Shown here: positions 23,127-33,237 of the stretch, in pieces | Numbering within the stretch: position 1 is the first letter of the stretch | Layout: every line of letters begins with the position of its first letter | From: Stentor coeruleus | Lineage: Eukaryota > Ciliophora > Heterotrichea > Heterotrichida > Stentoridae | DNA: 46,095 bases | NCBI GenBank assembly: GCA_001970955.1 | Contig: MPUH01000559.1 | Coordinates: 1 to 46,095, forward strand | Direction of reading: 5' to 3' | The notes under the pieces: generated by a model | Seen by the model: only the letters and a program-made list of their open reading frames with translations | Told to the model about the DNA's origin: nothing | The model's database searches: none | Program-made: the position numbers and the translations under genes

Positions 23127-23429
23127 TTTATTGAGAAAATTGCTAGCATTTTCCTTTTCAGATCAATAATCCATAAATATCTCCAATTTATTTAAAAACC
23201 TTTCCAAAAACCCTAAGTTTTTATCTTCAACCCATCCTTAGCTATAAAAATTCATAAAAATCTCCATAAAAAATCTACCTTTTTAAATTCCCAAAATCAT
23301 CATCCTAAACCCAAATCCTTCCTCTAAAATCCTATCTTTTCTAATCAACCACACATTATCTTTGTATTTAATTCCATCTAATTTATCTAAAAAAAAAATC
23401 ATAAAACTTTACATGAAAATAAGTTTATC
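23127..23429. other. AT-rich intergenic spacer
   Basis: About 300 bp upstream of the cyclase and downstream of the EF-hand-like gene, with runs of A and T. I see nothing recognisable. Confidence 0.5.
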
Positions 23430-24269
23430 CTACAACAAATAAAAAGTCCAAATTCGAAATGCCATTTTTTTAAGCAAAAAATTATTTTCTGCTTCTTTTT
23501 CTCTAGTAAAAATTTTCTGCAAAACTCTCTGACCTAAAATTTTTGTTGTATCGACTTTTTTGCATGAAGTCTGGAAATCAGTAAAAGCTTTGTTAATACG
23601 AAAAATAATATTTGCTTTATTTGGTGATGGAGAAGTACTACATGTACTTGTATAACCATCTTTTCTATCAGTAAGAGCTGATGATTTTATTTTATTCATA
23701 CAGGATTTAAGAGTTTTAAGTTTTGGGGATAAAAGAGTGTATAAGCCTTGGGTTCTGGGGATTGAAAGTTTACCTGAAGAATTTTTATTTGACAAAGTTT
23801 TATTGAAAGACTTTTCTGAGGGAGGTTTAAAGAAACTTGATTGGATTTTGTTTTTGGGTGTTATGGACTTTGTGATATTTGATCGTATATATGAAACTTT
23901 ACTTGAACTTTGGTTTTTAGGGACTTGGATATCGAAGACTGTGCCGTATCTTTTCTCAGAATTGTCTTTAATATGCGTTATCAAAAGCCCATAATAATTC
24001 GTAGTGTTTTTACAATGACTAAACGCTTGTTTCGCGATAATTTTCATAAACGACTCGAACTGGAAAAAATTCATCCTTTCAACCCCGTTTTCATTATAAG
24101 AAAGCGAGATGAATATTTTCCTGATTTCTTGAGAAGTTAAAAGGTCAGGGAATATCTTGACTGAACTACATATTTTTAGACAGTCAGTATAAGACAATGA
24201 GTCTTTTTGTTGATGGGCATCGAATATTTTTTGAAATTGTCCTCGGTTCATATCGACTAAGTTTGACAT
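23430..24269 (-). CDS. EF-hand-like small protein, basic C-terminus
   Basis: A 279-aa protein. Residues ~8-95 look like a pair of helix-loop-helix units of the EF-hand fold (FQKIFDAHQQKDSLSYTDCLKI, then FISLSYNENGVERMNFFQFESFMKIIA). The final 'F..FE.FM..I...AF' is typical of ciliate proteins with degenerate EF-hands. The loops lack the full DxDxDG calcium ligands, so calcium binding is doubtful. Residues ~115-260 are basic, Ser/Lys-rich and probably disordered. No membrane segment. Function unknown; a cytoskeletal adaptor is a guess. It ends in an aromatic, hydrophobic tail (AFRIWTFYLL). Confidence 0.7.
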   Translation of the reverse strand: MSNLVDMNRGQFQKIFDAHQQKDSLSYTDCLKICSSVKIFPDLLTSQEIRKIFISLSYNENGVERMNFFQFESFMKIIAKQAFSHCKNTTNYYGLLITHIKDNSEKRYGTVFDIQVPKNQSSSKVSYIRSNITKSITPKNKIQSSFFKPPSEKSFNKTLSNKNSSGKLSIPRTQGLYTLLSPKLKTLKSCMNKIKSSALTDRKDGYTSTCSTSPSPNKANIIFRINKAFTDFQTSCKKVDTTKILGQRVLQKIFTREKEAENNFLLKKMAFRIWTFYLL

Positions 24270-24594
24270 TTAATTTATGAATATGATAAAAAATAATATG
24301 ATAATTATACAATAAATATGAAGATTTTATAATCATATTGGCATGATTATTTTCTATAATTATATAACTACTTATAAGTGAATATAAAAATTAGACTTTT
24401 TTTATATTGAAAAGTATAAAACAATTCATTATGATTTTCCTAAGTAACTATTACAGTATAAAAATCTTTTTATATAAAAAAGTTCATCTTTGATTTTATC
24501 TATAAAACTATAAAATTTTAAAATATGCACATAAACCTAAAAGATTATCATAATCATTCACAATATTATGTCATAATTACTAAAAATATCCTAG
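24270..24594. other. AT-rich spacer
   Basis: No gene seen. It lies between the EF-hand-like gene's start and the 3' end of the transporter gene. Confidence 0.5.
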
Positions 24595-26304
24595 TTACAG
24601 TTTGTAAGGAACTTCATTCATAAACTGAAAATAACCATTAATTCTCATGCTTTTCCAGGCGAAAACAGCCAAAAATAAAGCACAAAGACTGAAATGAAAA
24701 GAAACACCAATAAGCGCTAAGACAAAAGGACCCAAAAACACCCCAAGACTTCTAATAAACATACAAACCATATCACTTTTCTCAATATAAATTTCTCTAA
24801 GTGATAAAGGAACTGAATCAGAAACCATAACACAACCAGCAGGGGCTAAAATTTCCCCACAACACATCATAAACCCACCAATAATCACAATAATAACTAA
24901 ATGCCCTTTAAAATAACTCACAATAGGGACTAAAATTACTAAAATCCCAAGTAAAACCAAAATATACCCAATTAAAGAACCGAATTTTACCTTTCTGCAT
25001 ATCATGTCCATAAATAAAAGCTTAAAAATACTTGAAAATAATATAGATAATGATAAAATAACCCCTAAAATATAAGGATCTTTTGTATATTCATCGTAAA
25101 TATAATAAAAAGGTAAGATTTCTATTGTGTAAGATAGTAAAAATGTTAATGCTGCACGATAGATAAAGGAAAATTTTAGGGTTTCTGATGGTTCGGTTGA
25201 TGGGGTTATGCTGATGGGCTTTTGGGATTTTTGTGGGGCTGGGATTTTTGATGGGTCAAACTCTTCTTCTATAAAGGAAATGTGTGTTTTTTTGAAGTCT
25301 ACATCGTTTGGGTTTTTTTCTTCAGGAACTTCAGATTCTTCAGGATTTGGCATGTGGATTGACTCAGAAAATTTGGGTCTTGCACTTTTTGGGTGACGCA
25401 ACATCTCAGGCCTATTGGCAAACTGCCGTGGACTATAATATTTAACTTCTTCCACACAAATATGCTCTTGAGAATCCAAATAGTCATTACCAATTGACTC
25501 TGACTCCAAAAATATACCAAAATCAAACTTCTTATTAGGCTGTTCTTGGTTTATTTCTTCTAAAGTTTTGTCCTCCTTACTATTTTCTTGTTCTTTCGGA
25601 GCTTTTTCTTCATCTCCTTCCTTTTTCTCAGGGAGTTCAACATATTTCTTTGCTGGAATTGGCTTTAAACCTTCTTGGTCAATTGAAAAAACAAGCAAAA
25701 CCATAGAAATTTCAAGCAAAAACATAATCAAAACACAAAGGAGGTAGCGATTTTTGACAAATTTCGAGTCCAACTCAAGAAAATCTTCAGGTGAAATCAA
25801 AAAGCACGAAATGCAAATGCCGATTATGCTACCAATTTTAACTGCAAAAAGGATTTTCCTTGACTGTAAGTCCCAATTTCCTCTTTGAATAAAATTGATT
25901 CTGTATATGAATTTTCTTGTAACACCCTGGACATTAGAACATATTCCACTAAGAAATCGACTCAAGAGAATTATCATATAAGAAGGGAAAATCCCTAAGA
26001 GGATTATAGACCCAGCTGAACCTATAGATAAAATCAACATAGTCCATTTTAGTGAGCAGGCGTTTGATGCTGTAGAGATCAACTTGTAGCTAATAAATTT
26101 ACCTAGAGAATAGGCAAATAATATAAGCCCAGCATATAAACCTGTTAATTCTTTTGAAGGGCGAATGTATTCTTGAGCTATAAAATAGGTCAAAGGCCAA
26201 AGAAACTATTTAGAAAATACAGTGCCATCAGCTGAGATTAGTATGAGCAAGTAAACACCTATAAACTTCTCAATTGCCCCATTTTCTTCCATTGAACTAT
26301 TCAT
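24595..26304 (-). CDS. Major facilitator superfamily transporter (one 15-nt intron)
   Basis: Exon 1 is 26304-26221 (28 codons), the intron 26220-26206 (gtattttctaaatag), and exon 2 26205-24595; the product is 564 aa. The splice completes the first membrane helix (VYLLILISADGT joined to FLWPLTYFIAQEY). Without it the protein would start in mid-helix. About twelve helices in two sets of six are visible, with an MFS-like RFLSG motif after the third. A long, charged cytoplasmic loop (~215-360) between the halves is rich in E, K and P and is probably disordered. The fold is closest in feel to TetA/ZIFL-type MFS exporters. Substrate unknown. The start lies inside a duplicated 50-bp promoter element; see 26287-26425. 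A second Met five codons on is an alternative start. Confidence 0.82.
26206..26220 (-). other. 15-nt mini-intron in the MFS gene
   Basis: gtattttctaaatag on the minus strand. It carries an in-frame TAG. Removal joins codon ACT to TTT and restores helix 1. Confidence 0.85.
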
Positions 26305-26425
26305 TATATAAATGCTTTGGAGGTAATTATATGATTAAATGAAAAAGTCTTAGGAAAAAGTTAAAGTTGATTTATTTCCATTGAACTATTCATTATATAA
26401 ATGCTTTGGAGGTAATTATATGATT
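26287..26425. repeat. 50-bp direct repeat carrying a divergent start-codon pair
   Basis: 26287-26336 is repeated exactly at 26376-26425 (offset 89, with 39 bp between). Each copy contains the minus-strand start of the MFS gene (ATG AAT AGT TCA ATG) and, 26 bp away, a plus-strand ATG ATT. Copy 1 abuts the MFS gene, and its plus ATG reads only MIK then stop. Copy 2 abuts the plus-strand remnant at 26420, and its minus ATG opens a 10-codon upstream ORF (MNSSMEINQL). No N lies between the copies, so this is probably a real local duplication of a bidirectional promoter. Confidence 0.85.
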
Positions 26426-26740
26426 TTTTTATGTTTTAAAGTATTTTTGAGTAGTTACGATTATAATGATGGTTTAGATATTGATTTATATGTAGAACTT
26501 ATCCTAAAAATGTTTAAATATAATACTATTACATATCACAAAATATTGTATCCGATTTAAATGAAATTTTAACTTCATATATGGTGTAGATTTTATATTT
26601 CAAATTGATGATAGTAATTTATGATAAAGTAAATATAATAAAGGGTATCATTTTGATAAACTTTGGTTAATTGAAGGTGTGAAATATACTTTTGAAAGAA
26701 AATCTATAGTTCAGCAGATATTTGTAAGGTTTTAGTATAT
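26420..26740 (+). pseudogene. Broken coding-like remnant downstream of promoter copy 2
   Basis: An ATG at 26420, inside the repeat, opens 46 codons (MIFLCFKVFLSSYDYNDG... to ...HKILYPI) and ends at TAA near 26558. A second coding-like stretch (KGYHFDKLWLIEGVKYTFERK) follows at about 26630-26734 after stops. The composition is acidic and aromatic, unlike the AT-rich background. Likely a decayed gene, once divergent from the MFS gene. Family not recognised. Confidence 0.35.
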
Positions 26741-27275
26741 GTTTAATATATTGTTTTGAATTCAAGTATATTACAATTTTATTTTGATATTTTATCTTTT
26801 TAGTTATTAATCAAAAGAGGTTTATTTTTTTACATTGCTTCTAATCTATTTATTGATTTTCAAAGTTTATTTTGATTTTTTTGGTAAGTGGTAGGCTTCT
26901 AATCTAATCATTATTCCCACGACTAAATAAAATAACCTGCAAATTTTCTAAACTTTTTAGCAAATTGTACTAATAAGAAATTGCTAAAAATTATCGATTA
27001 TATTGATAATAATATAACAAATATAATTAGGTTTTTATTAGAAGTTTTAAATTACTGAAAAAAATTATTACTTAAAAAATATTAAATAATTAAACCTATA
27101 GTCTAAGCAATATCAAACTTACCTTATTTCACTCTATTTAATTTCCAAGCACATTTATTTCACTGAAATTTATAAACAAACCAAACAAATCATAAATTTT
27201 TTACAAAGTTTTTATATCTTAAATAATATTAAAGCATCCCAATATAAAAATTCAAAAGATTTTCCTAAAAAACTA
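26741..27275. other. AT-rich spacer
   Basis: I see nothing recognisable between the remnant and the TMEM161 gene. Confidence 0.5.
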
Positions 27276-28694
27276 TTAACTACTTTTAGTTTTAGCCTTT
27301 GTAGTCGACACATTAATAAGGACAAAGTTCAAAACTGTAGCCAAACTCCAAGCAAAAAAGCAGCACCACAAGAAAAACTCAAATACATCCCTATAAAAAA
27401 CTGCATGGACAATATTTTCTTTACTAATCGGGATAATATTTTCCAATATACTTATTCCTTCTCCAGAACTCAATTTACTTATTGCTTCCTCTAATCTTTT
27501 CACCTCAGGAATAAATGTAAAATTTTTAGAAATCTGAATAGGACTTCTATCTTCAGTCACAAAAAATTCATCTTCATCTAAACCTTGAACATCATTAGTA
27601 AATATGATTTTTTCTGTTACAGCTTGAGGATATTCTGTTAATAATCCACCTTTACATATCAAAGCTGCACAAGCAAGTAACATTATTGCTGTAACACTCA
27701 TGCTTTGATGGGCCACTGGCCAAGCCATAGTTGCAATAGCCCTACATTTGTTGTTTGTAGCATCAATGTTCTCTTTAGAAGGGTGTAGAACTGTGTCCTG
27801 GACTAACTTAACACTACGATTCAACATACTCTGTATCTCATACGGAAGATTCCAAAACCTCAACAAACAAATACCAACAACAAAGCATGCCCTCCACAAA
27901 CTAAAATACTCATACACAAACGGTACGCCAACCAACAAATTCTTAACCATAGGTTTGACCCAAAGCGTGCACAATATCAAAGGACTAACCAATAAAAACA
28001 TATAAACATATTTCCTCTTACAATTAACTGAATCATAATAACTTGATATAAAATTATTCCAATACCTAAAACTTGGATACAAGCACACAGTAATCAATCC
28101 TGAAATAATAATAGACATTATTAAATAATCAATAGAAATTTTGAAACTATCTGAAACATAAGGTTTTAATGTATGTGTAACTTGAAGTTCTAATAAAGAT
28201 ATAGCCATATACATATTAATATCTAAAACATTTTGATGTTCTGAATTTAATATGATAGCAAAAGTAGAGAATAATATAAGGCATAATAATAAAGCTAAGA
28301 TATTTTCAGGATGTGAAATACCTGATTTATATGATTGTTTATATAAGCCAAATATAGCAAAAAGTAAAGCCATGAGAATCATATAGAAACTTACTGAGCT
28401 TCCCATTGTTATCCATGGGTTTAATTGAAGGAGATTTGATATGAAAAGTAAGCTAAAAGTTAGGTAGAGGACTATGATAAGAGCTTCAGCATCACCAAAA
28501 TAAGGTGATTTGATGGAGAATTTGTCGTCGATTGGCACGAATTGGATGTTTTTTTTGTCGGAGTTCTTTTCTGGGGGGAAAAAAATCACACTGCCCCTGA
28601 GGATGGACTCGAGGACTGCGTATCTTTTTCTAATGTAGTTCGATATGTAGATAAGGATGGCTAAAATTACGAACTCCCCTGTAATAATTTGCAT
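27276..28694 (-). CDS. TMEM161 family membrane protein
   Basis: A 472-aa multi-pass membrane protein with about eight to ten helices. The motifs match TMEM161A/B: a CLYPSFRYWNNF stretch corresponding to the family's FPGLR segment, LLVSPLILCTLWVKPMVKNLL (the LLWVKP motif), and a CLLRFWNLPYEIQSMLN segment. The length is close to the ~480 aa of animal TMEM161. The family is widespread in eukaryotes with ciliated cells; in animals TMEM161B affects excitability and cilium-related development, but the molecular role is not known. The start codon lies only four bases from the start of the carboxypeptidase on the opposite strand. Confidence 0.87.
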   Translation of the reverse strand: MQIITGEFVILAILIYISNYIRKRYAVLESILRGSVIFFPPEKNSDKKNIQFVPIDDKFSIKSPYFGDAEALIIVLYLTFSLLFISNLLQLNPWITMGSSVSFYMILMALLFAIFGLYKQSYKSGISHPENILALLLCLILFSTFAIILNSEHQNVLDINMYMAISLLELQVTHTLKPYVSDSFKISIDYLIMSIIISGLITVCLYPSFRYWNNFISSYYDSVNCKRKYVYMFLLVSPLILCTLWVKPMVKNLLVGVPFVYEYFSLWRACFVVGICLLRFWNLPYEIQSMLNRSVKLVQDTVLHPSKENIDATNNKCRAIATMAWPVAHQSMSVTAIMLLACAALICKGGLLTEYPQAVTEKIIFTNDVQGLDEDEFFVTEDRSPIQISKNFTFIPEVKRLEEAISKLSSGEGISILENIIPISKENIVHAVFYRDVFEFFLWCCFFAWSLATVLNFVLINVSTTKAKTKSS

Positions 28695-28701
28695 TATAAT
28701 G
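28692..28701. promoter_or_regulatory. Palindromic divergent start: CAT-TATA-ATG
   Basis: The two start codons face away from each other with only TATA between (28695-28698), so the ten bases form a perfect palindrome. Each gene's 5' UTR and promoter must overlap the other gene's coding region, or one of the starts lies further downstream. Confidence 0.75.
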
Positions 28702-31551
28702 GAAGAGAATGATAATAAACCTATACAAAGACTTCAAGATGAAGACCCAGAAATTACATCATCGCATATTACAACTTTGTCAGCTAAATTCTCTTTTTAT
28801 AAGATAATTAATGCGCCAAATCTAACTTTTGCTATAAATTTGTCTCTAATTGAGAGACTTATAGAACAAAATGCATCATTAGAACTTAGAGAATATATTA
28901 AACTGCCTAAACTTAGAGAAAAAATCATGAGTATTATGAGTTCTTCAGTTGATATATCACATAAACTTTCTCTTGTACAAGAATTAGGTGAAAATGAATT
29001 AGGGCTTATTGATAATAATTTAGCTTCAGCGACTGTTTATAAAATAAGAGATAATAATCTGCAGCAGGAAAAAATCAAAGGAAAAATCAAAGATGAAAAG
29101 GTTTGCCTTTTGACTACAAACAAAATCTACTTGCTTATAGAACAAGGTGGAGACATCCTTTCAAGATCTTCAGAAGAGCAGCTAGAAACTGAAACTAAGC
29201 TAAAATCTGACTTTGAAGACTTCCAAGACATACTACCTCCACCAATCCCTCTCTTACCTAAATCCTTAAACCCATCCGAGCCTCTATTTCAATGTCAAAA
29301 TATTCCATTTGAGATCCTCAACCTATCTTTTTGCTCTGAGCCCATCTGTCCATTTGGTCCAACAGTTTCCCCTATTGAGTATCCAAGTAAATATGACCCA
29401 AGTACAAGTTTAAAAAGTTTATTTCCAAAAGAAACTTTAGTTTATCTAAGATCTCCAGGTCTTTATAAAAAAAACTTCAATGAAAATATGTGTGACTTAA
29501 AAAAACTCTTATTAAAAAGACGTAATAGAGAAACTAAAGATGAAAGGCTTTACACAAACCCTTTGCTATTACCAAAAATCCCTAGATATTTTAAAACTAA
29601 TGAAGAGGATAAAACATTAATTTTCGAATCAAGATTTGAATCAGGCAATTTGGCTATGGCTTCAAAGGTATCAGAAAATGAATATAATTTGTTATTACAA
29701 AGTGATATAAATTCTAAAGGACATACACAATGGTTCTTTTTTAGTGCTGAAAATACTCAGGCTGACCAGGAAGTAAAATTTAACCTTCTAAACTTCGCTA
29801 AATCTGACTCTTTATACAATGAAGGAATGAAAGTTTTAGTATATTCAATAAAAGCTAATGATAAAAAAAACTCAGGTTGGACTCGAGAAGGTTATAATTT
29901 AAAATATTACCCAAATGGTATTGGGAAAGATACAAGTACATCACTGAAAAGTTTTTACAGTCTAACTTTTACATATAAATTCATATATTCAAATGACAGG
30001 GTTTTTTTCGCATATTCATTACCTTTTTTATATTCAACATTACAAATACTTCTTGATAGTTATGAGAGTGATAAGACTCGAAGTCAGTATTTTCATAGAA
30101 AAACATTATGTAAAAGCATTGGGGGGAATAATTGTGACTATTTGACTATTNCTTTTTTATATTCAACATTACAAATACTTCTTGATAGTTATGAGAGTGA
30201 TAAGACTCGAAGTCAATATTTTCATAGAAAAACATTATGTAAAAGCATTGGGGGGAATAATTGTGACTATTTGACTATTACTAATAAAGGGACTTTAGAA
30301 GAAATTAAGAATAAAAGGGCTGTTATTATATCAGCTAGGGTACACCCTGGGGAAACAGTTGGATCTTGGATGATGTTGGGAGTTTTGGATTTTTTGACTA
30401 GTAATAATGTGGAAGCTCATAGTTTGAGAAATAAGTATATTTTTAAGGTTGTACCTATGCTAAATCCGGATGGGGTTATTAATGGGAATTATAGGTGTAG
30501 CCTTGTTGGAGCGGATTTAAATAGGAGATGGAAAAATCCTCAACTAGATATCCACCCAATAATCCACAACTTCAAACGTATCATCAAAAATACCGCAAAT
30601 AACTATGAAATTGACCTTATATGCGACCTCCATGGGCACTCCCGTAAAAACAATATTTTCATGTATGGTTGCGATTTCCAAAAATCCCCACAAACATGTA
30701 AACTTTTCCCTTATATTCTATCAAAAATTTCTCCAGTTTTCAGTTTTGAATATTCTCATTTTGGGGTACAAAAGTCTAAAGAGTCAACAATGCGTGTAGC
30801 TTTATTTAAAGATTTGAAAATTCCAAACATTTTTACCCTTGAAGCATCATTTTGTGGAGCAGATTTCGGGGTTTATAAAGGTGTTCATTTTACTGGGGAA
30901 ATCTTGTCTGATATGGGGAGAGATTTGTGTAAATCTTTGCTGATTTTAAGTCAAAATTCAGCTTTGGCTAGAAATCCTACGATAAAAAGGCAGGGTGTTA
31001 AGAATTTTAAACGTAAAGATAGTATGCAAAGCGAGCCTGATACAGAAATGTTTATAACAAAAGAACATAATGTTGAGTTTATATTAAAAGAACTTATGGG
31101 AAGGAAAGAATTACTGCATCCGGATAATAGCACTTCAAGTAGTGGTTCAGAATCTGAGCCTTCTGAGGACAATTTGGAGTTTGAGGAACTTAAAAGTTTT
31201 TTTCCTATACATAGAACTTCTTTATCACTAAATAAGAAGAAAATTGAAACACCCAAAGTTTTTCATAATCATAGATTGAGGTTTCCATTGAAAAAATGCG
31301 ATAGATGTGGGGAAGATGATGGAGGAAATCATATATGTAAAAACCTTTTATCTAACTCTCAGATTAAAAGGATGGTTGTTGGGTTAAGAACGTATTATAA
31401 TATTGCTGGGAAAAAAGTTCATGATCAGGCGACGCAGACCCCGCCTTCGTTTTATGAAAAAAATCCTAGGAGGAGATTTTTAAGCTCAATTGGCCCTTTG
31501 TCTATTGATAACGACTCAGTAGGCAGCAGTTCTAACTTTAAAGCCCCTTAA
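28699..31551 (+). CDS. Cytosolic carboxypeptidase (M14D, AGBL/CCP type, tubulin deglutamylase-like)
   Basis: About 907 aa once the assembly overlap at N 30151 is read once; the window shows 950 residues with 43 duplicated. The N-terminal ~290 residues are not conserved. Residues ~300-440 form the CCP-specific N-domain (FESRFESGNLAMAS, QWFFFSAEN). The zinc carboxypeptidase domain follows: HPGET (506-510, zinc ligands H and E), LNPDGVINGNYRCS, LNRRW, DLHGHS (third zinc ligand H) and TLEASF with the catalytic Glu. The tail has a CDRCGEDDGGNHIC cluster that may bind zinc. Enzymes of this family shorten polyglutamate chains on tubulin, which fits a ciliate with many microtubule arrays. I chose the start at 28699 and not the upstream ATG at 28657, because the latter lies inside the TMEM161 gene. 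Confidence 0.93.
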   Translation: MEENDNKPIQRLQDEDPEITSSHITTLSAKFSFYKIINAPNLTFAINLSLIERLIEQNASLELREYIKLPKLREKIMSIMSSSVDISHKLSLVQELGENELGLIDNNLASATVYKIRDNNLQQEKIKGKIKDEKVCLLTTNKIYLLIEQGGDILSRSSEEQLETETKLKSDFEDFQDILPPPIPLLPKSLNPSEPLFQCQNIPFEILNLSFCSEPICPFGPTVSPIEYPSKYDPSTSLKSLFPKETLVYLRSPGLYKKNFNENMCDLKKLLLKRRNRETKDERLYTNPLLLPKIPRYFKTNEEDKTLIFESRFESGNLAMASKVSENEYNLLLQSDINSKGHTQWFFFSAENTQADQEVKFNLLNFAKSDSLYNEGMKVLVYSIKANDKKNSGWTREGYNLKYYPNGIGKDTSTSLKSFYSLTFTYKFIYSNDRVFFAYSLPFLYSTLQILLDSYESDKTRSQYFHRKTLCKSIGGNNCDYLTIXFLYSTLQILLDSYESDKTRSQYFHRKTLCKSIGGNNCDYLTITNKGTLEEIKNKRAVIISARVHPGETVGSWMMLGVLDFLTSNNVEAHSLRNKYIFKVVPMLNPDGVINGNYRCSLVGADLNRRWKNPQLDIHPIIHNFKRIIKNTANNYEIDLICDLHGHSRKNNIFMYGCDFQKSPQTCKLFPYILSKISPVFSFEYSHFGVQKSKESTMRVALFKDLKIPNIFTLEASFCGADFGVYKGVHFTGEILSDMGRDLCKSLLILSQNSALARNPTIKRQGVKNFKRKDSMQSEPDTEMFITKEHNVEFILKELMGRKELLHPDNSTSSSGSESEPSEDNLEFEELKSFFPIHRTSLSLNKKKIETPKVFHNHRLRFPLKKCDRCGEDDGGNHICKNLLSNSQIKRMVVGLRTYYNIAGKKVHDQATQTPPSFYEKNPRRRFLSSIGPLSIDNDSVGSSSNFKAP
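30023..30279. other. Assembly join with 129-bp overlap in the carboxypeptidase gene (N at 30151)
   Basis: Sequence from 30023 recurs from 30152, adding 43 codons in frame. The copies differ by one synonymous change (cag/caa). A real duplication here would disrupt the start of the catalytic domain. Confidence 0.8.
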
Positions 31552-32211
31552 TTATTAAACTTAAACATTGTTTGATTATAATTATGAGATAATAAATATA
31601 ATATTCTGATTATCCTTTATAATAATACATAAGGATTTAAGGTATTTTCTCGCTAGCGCTCGAATGGAAAAAAGTATTTATTTGATATAAATATTCCTAA
31701 TCTTATAATAAACATATTTATAAATTCTCTGTAAAAAAATCATCATTTCCTTATATTGATTTTATTTTTATAATAATTTTTCAAACTATATCCTCCACAA
31801 AAATACTTTTTATATACTCCAATATAACTAAAAAGCTTTTCTAATACATTAAAAAATCTTTCAAAAAAAACTCTATTTTTAGCTCAGCAAGTAAATTGTT
31901 TTTGTTACTCAACACAATTTTCCAGCCAATTCCAAGCTAAAATTTATCAAAACTAATACCAATGATTATAATAAAACTTAGGCAAATATTTTATATACTA
32001 AAAACAATCAACATATAACCAAAATGTTGTATTCGTAATAATTCAAACAAATTTGAATCTATTTATCCTTTAAAATTACATAAAAAATCAAAACATAACT
32101 TCATATATAAGAAGAATTTTCTATAATTATCATAGAAAGAATATTTTATTTATACATTTTAAATAGTTTGAGGAACTCAAGCGATCATTTAACTTAATTT
32201 TCAATAAATAA
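31552..32211. other. AT-rich spacer with one GC-rich palindromic spot
   Basis: No gene seen. About 100 bp after the carboxypeptidase stop there is an isolated GC-rich patch, ctcgctagcgctcgaatgg (about 31649-31667), containing the palindrome CGCTAGCG. It stands out in this AT-rich context; meaning unknown. Confidence 0.45.
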
Positions 32212-33237
32212 ATGGATTTACGCTTTTTCGCAGGACATATTCTAGCAAAGACTGAAATAGGTAAAAATTTCACACTTCTTCCAGCCAAACTTAACAAGCT
32301 TCAGATGATCAACGAAAGTTTTACAATTGAACACTTATTAAGTTTTAAAGAAAACTCTATAAAAAACCTTTACACCTTTGACTTAACAACAAATGTATTT
32401 CGGTTAGAACATCAAGATGGTGAGTATTTAGCAAGAGCTAGTGCTGTTTTAAATCCATTAGGAGTGAGATTTACAGCAGAATTTGTCGAAGACCATATCG
32501 CGGAGTTTGGTATCAGCTATGTTGGATGTATTCGTATTCATCAACTAACAGAAAATTTCGATATTAAAGTTCCAGGCGAATTAAGCTATGACCCAGCCTG
32601 TATTCCTGGTGACAAAATGTGGGTCAACAACTATCAAATCACAAAAATAGTAGTTTTCGTAGTCATTTTAGTCAAAGCTGCCTTATTAGGAGCTACAAAA
32701 AAATTCCTCAAACGCTTATATACCGTAATCAAACCAATAATCTCTTTATATTATCATAAAGAAGAGCTATTTAGGTGGATGTATAAACAAGTTAAACATG
32801 CATGTATTTATAAACGTCAACCTCCAAGTTATGCAACTTTTCTTCAAAAAAACGAAAAAAGGTACTCAGAAAACATTCAAAACTACCTTTCTACATTAGA
32901 AATGCTTAAAAAAGGAGAAATACAAGAAATACTACCCCCACCTGAGTATTTTAAAGGGATAAATGAAGATTCTGAGATTGAAACTGGGTCAAAACCCCGG
33001 CCTTCGGATATTGAAGAGATTAAAGGGTCATTTAGTGATAATATGGAAGATAACCCTTTACCGAGTGTTAGGGAGATATATGATGGGATGATTTCTAGTA
33101 AGGAAAAGTATGAAAGGGATTTAACTGTTAGTTTTAGGCATTTACAGGATTTGTATGCTTCGGTAAAAATACCTATAAAAGCTTCTGGGAAAGTTACAAC
33201 AAGAAAAACCTTTTCTTCACAATGCCCTGTTATGTAA
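32212..33237 (+). CDS. Unknown protein with one hydrophobic segment and C-terminal CaaX box, paralog 1
   Basis: Family not recognised; 341 aa. Residues ~1-140 are a globular, beta-rich looking domain (LEHQDGEYLARAS, LNPLGVRFTAEF, GISYVGCIRIHQL, PGELSYDPAC). A single hydrophobic stretch at ~145-162 (IVVFVVILVKAALLGA) is followed by a strongly basic helix (TKKFLKRL). The region ~235-330 is acidic and disordered, containing the conserved PPPEYFKGI. The last residues, SSQCPVM, form a CaaX box whose terminal Met favours farnesylation. Membrane attachment by both a hydrophobic segment and a lipid is therefore suggested. The tandem paralog at 33953 shares every one of these features, so they are selected and not accidental. 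Confidence 0.75.
   Translation: MDLRFFAGHILAKTEIGKNFTLLPAKLNKLQMINESFTIEHLLSFKENSIKNLYTFDLTTNVFRLEHQDGEYLARASAVLNPLGVRFTAEFVEDHIAEFGISYVGCIRIHQLTENFDIKVPGELSYDPACIPGDKMWVNNYQITKIVVFVVILVKAALLGATKKFLKRLYTVIKPIISLYYHKEELFRWMYKQVKHACIYKRQPPSYATFLQKNEKRYSENIQNYLSTLEMLKKGEIQEILPPPEYFKGINEDSEIETGSKPRPSDIEEIKGSFSDNMEDNPLPSVREIYDGMISSKEKYERDLTVSFRHLQDLYASVKIPIKASGKVTTRKTFSSQCPVM

Noticed and set aside
28657..28698. Upstream ATG (28657) as start of the carboxypeptidase
   Set aside because: It lies inside the TMEM161 coding region and adds only a hydrophobic antisense-derived peptide. The ATG at 28699 has a natural, charged N-terminus.
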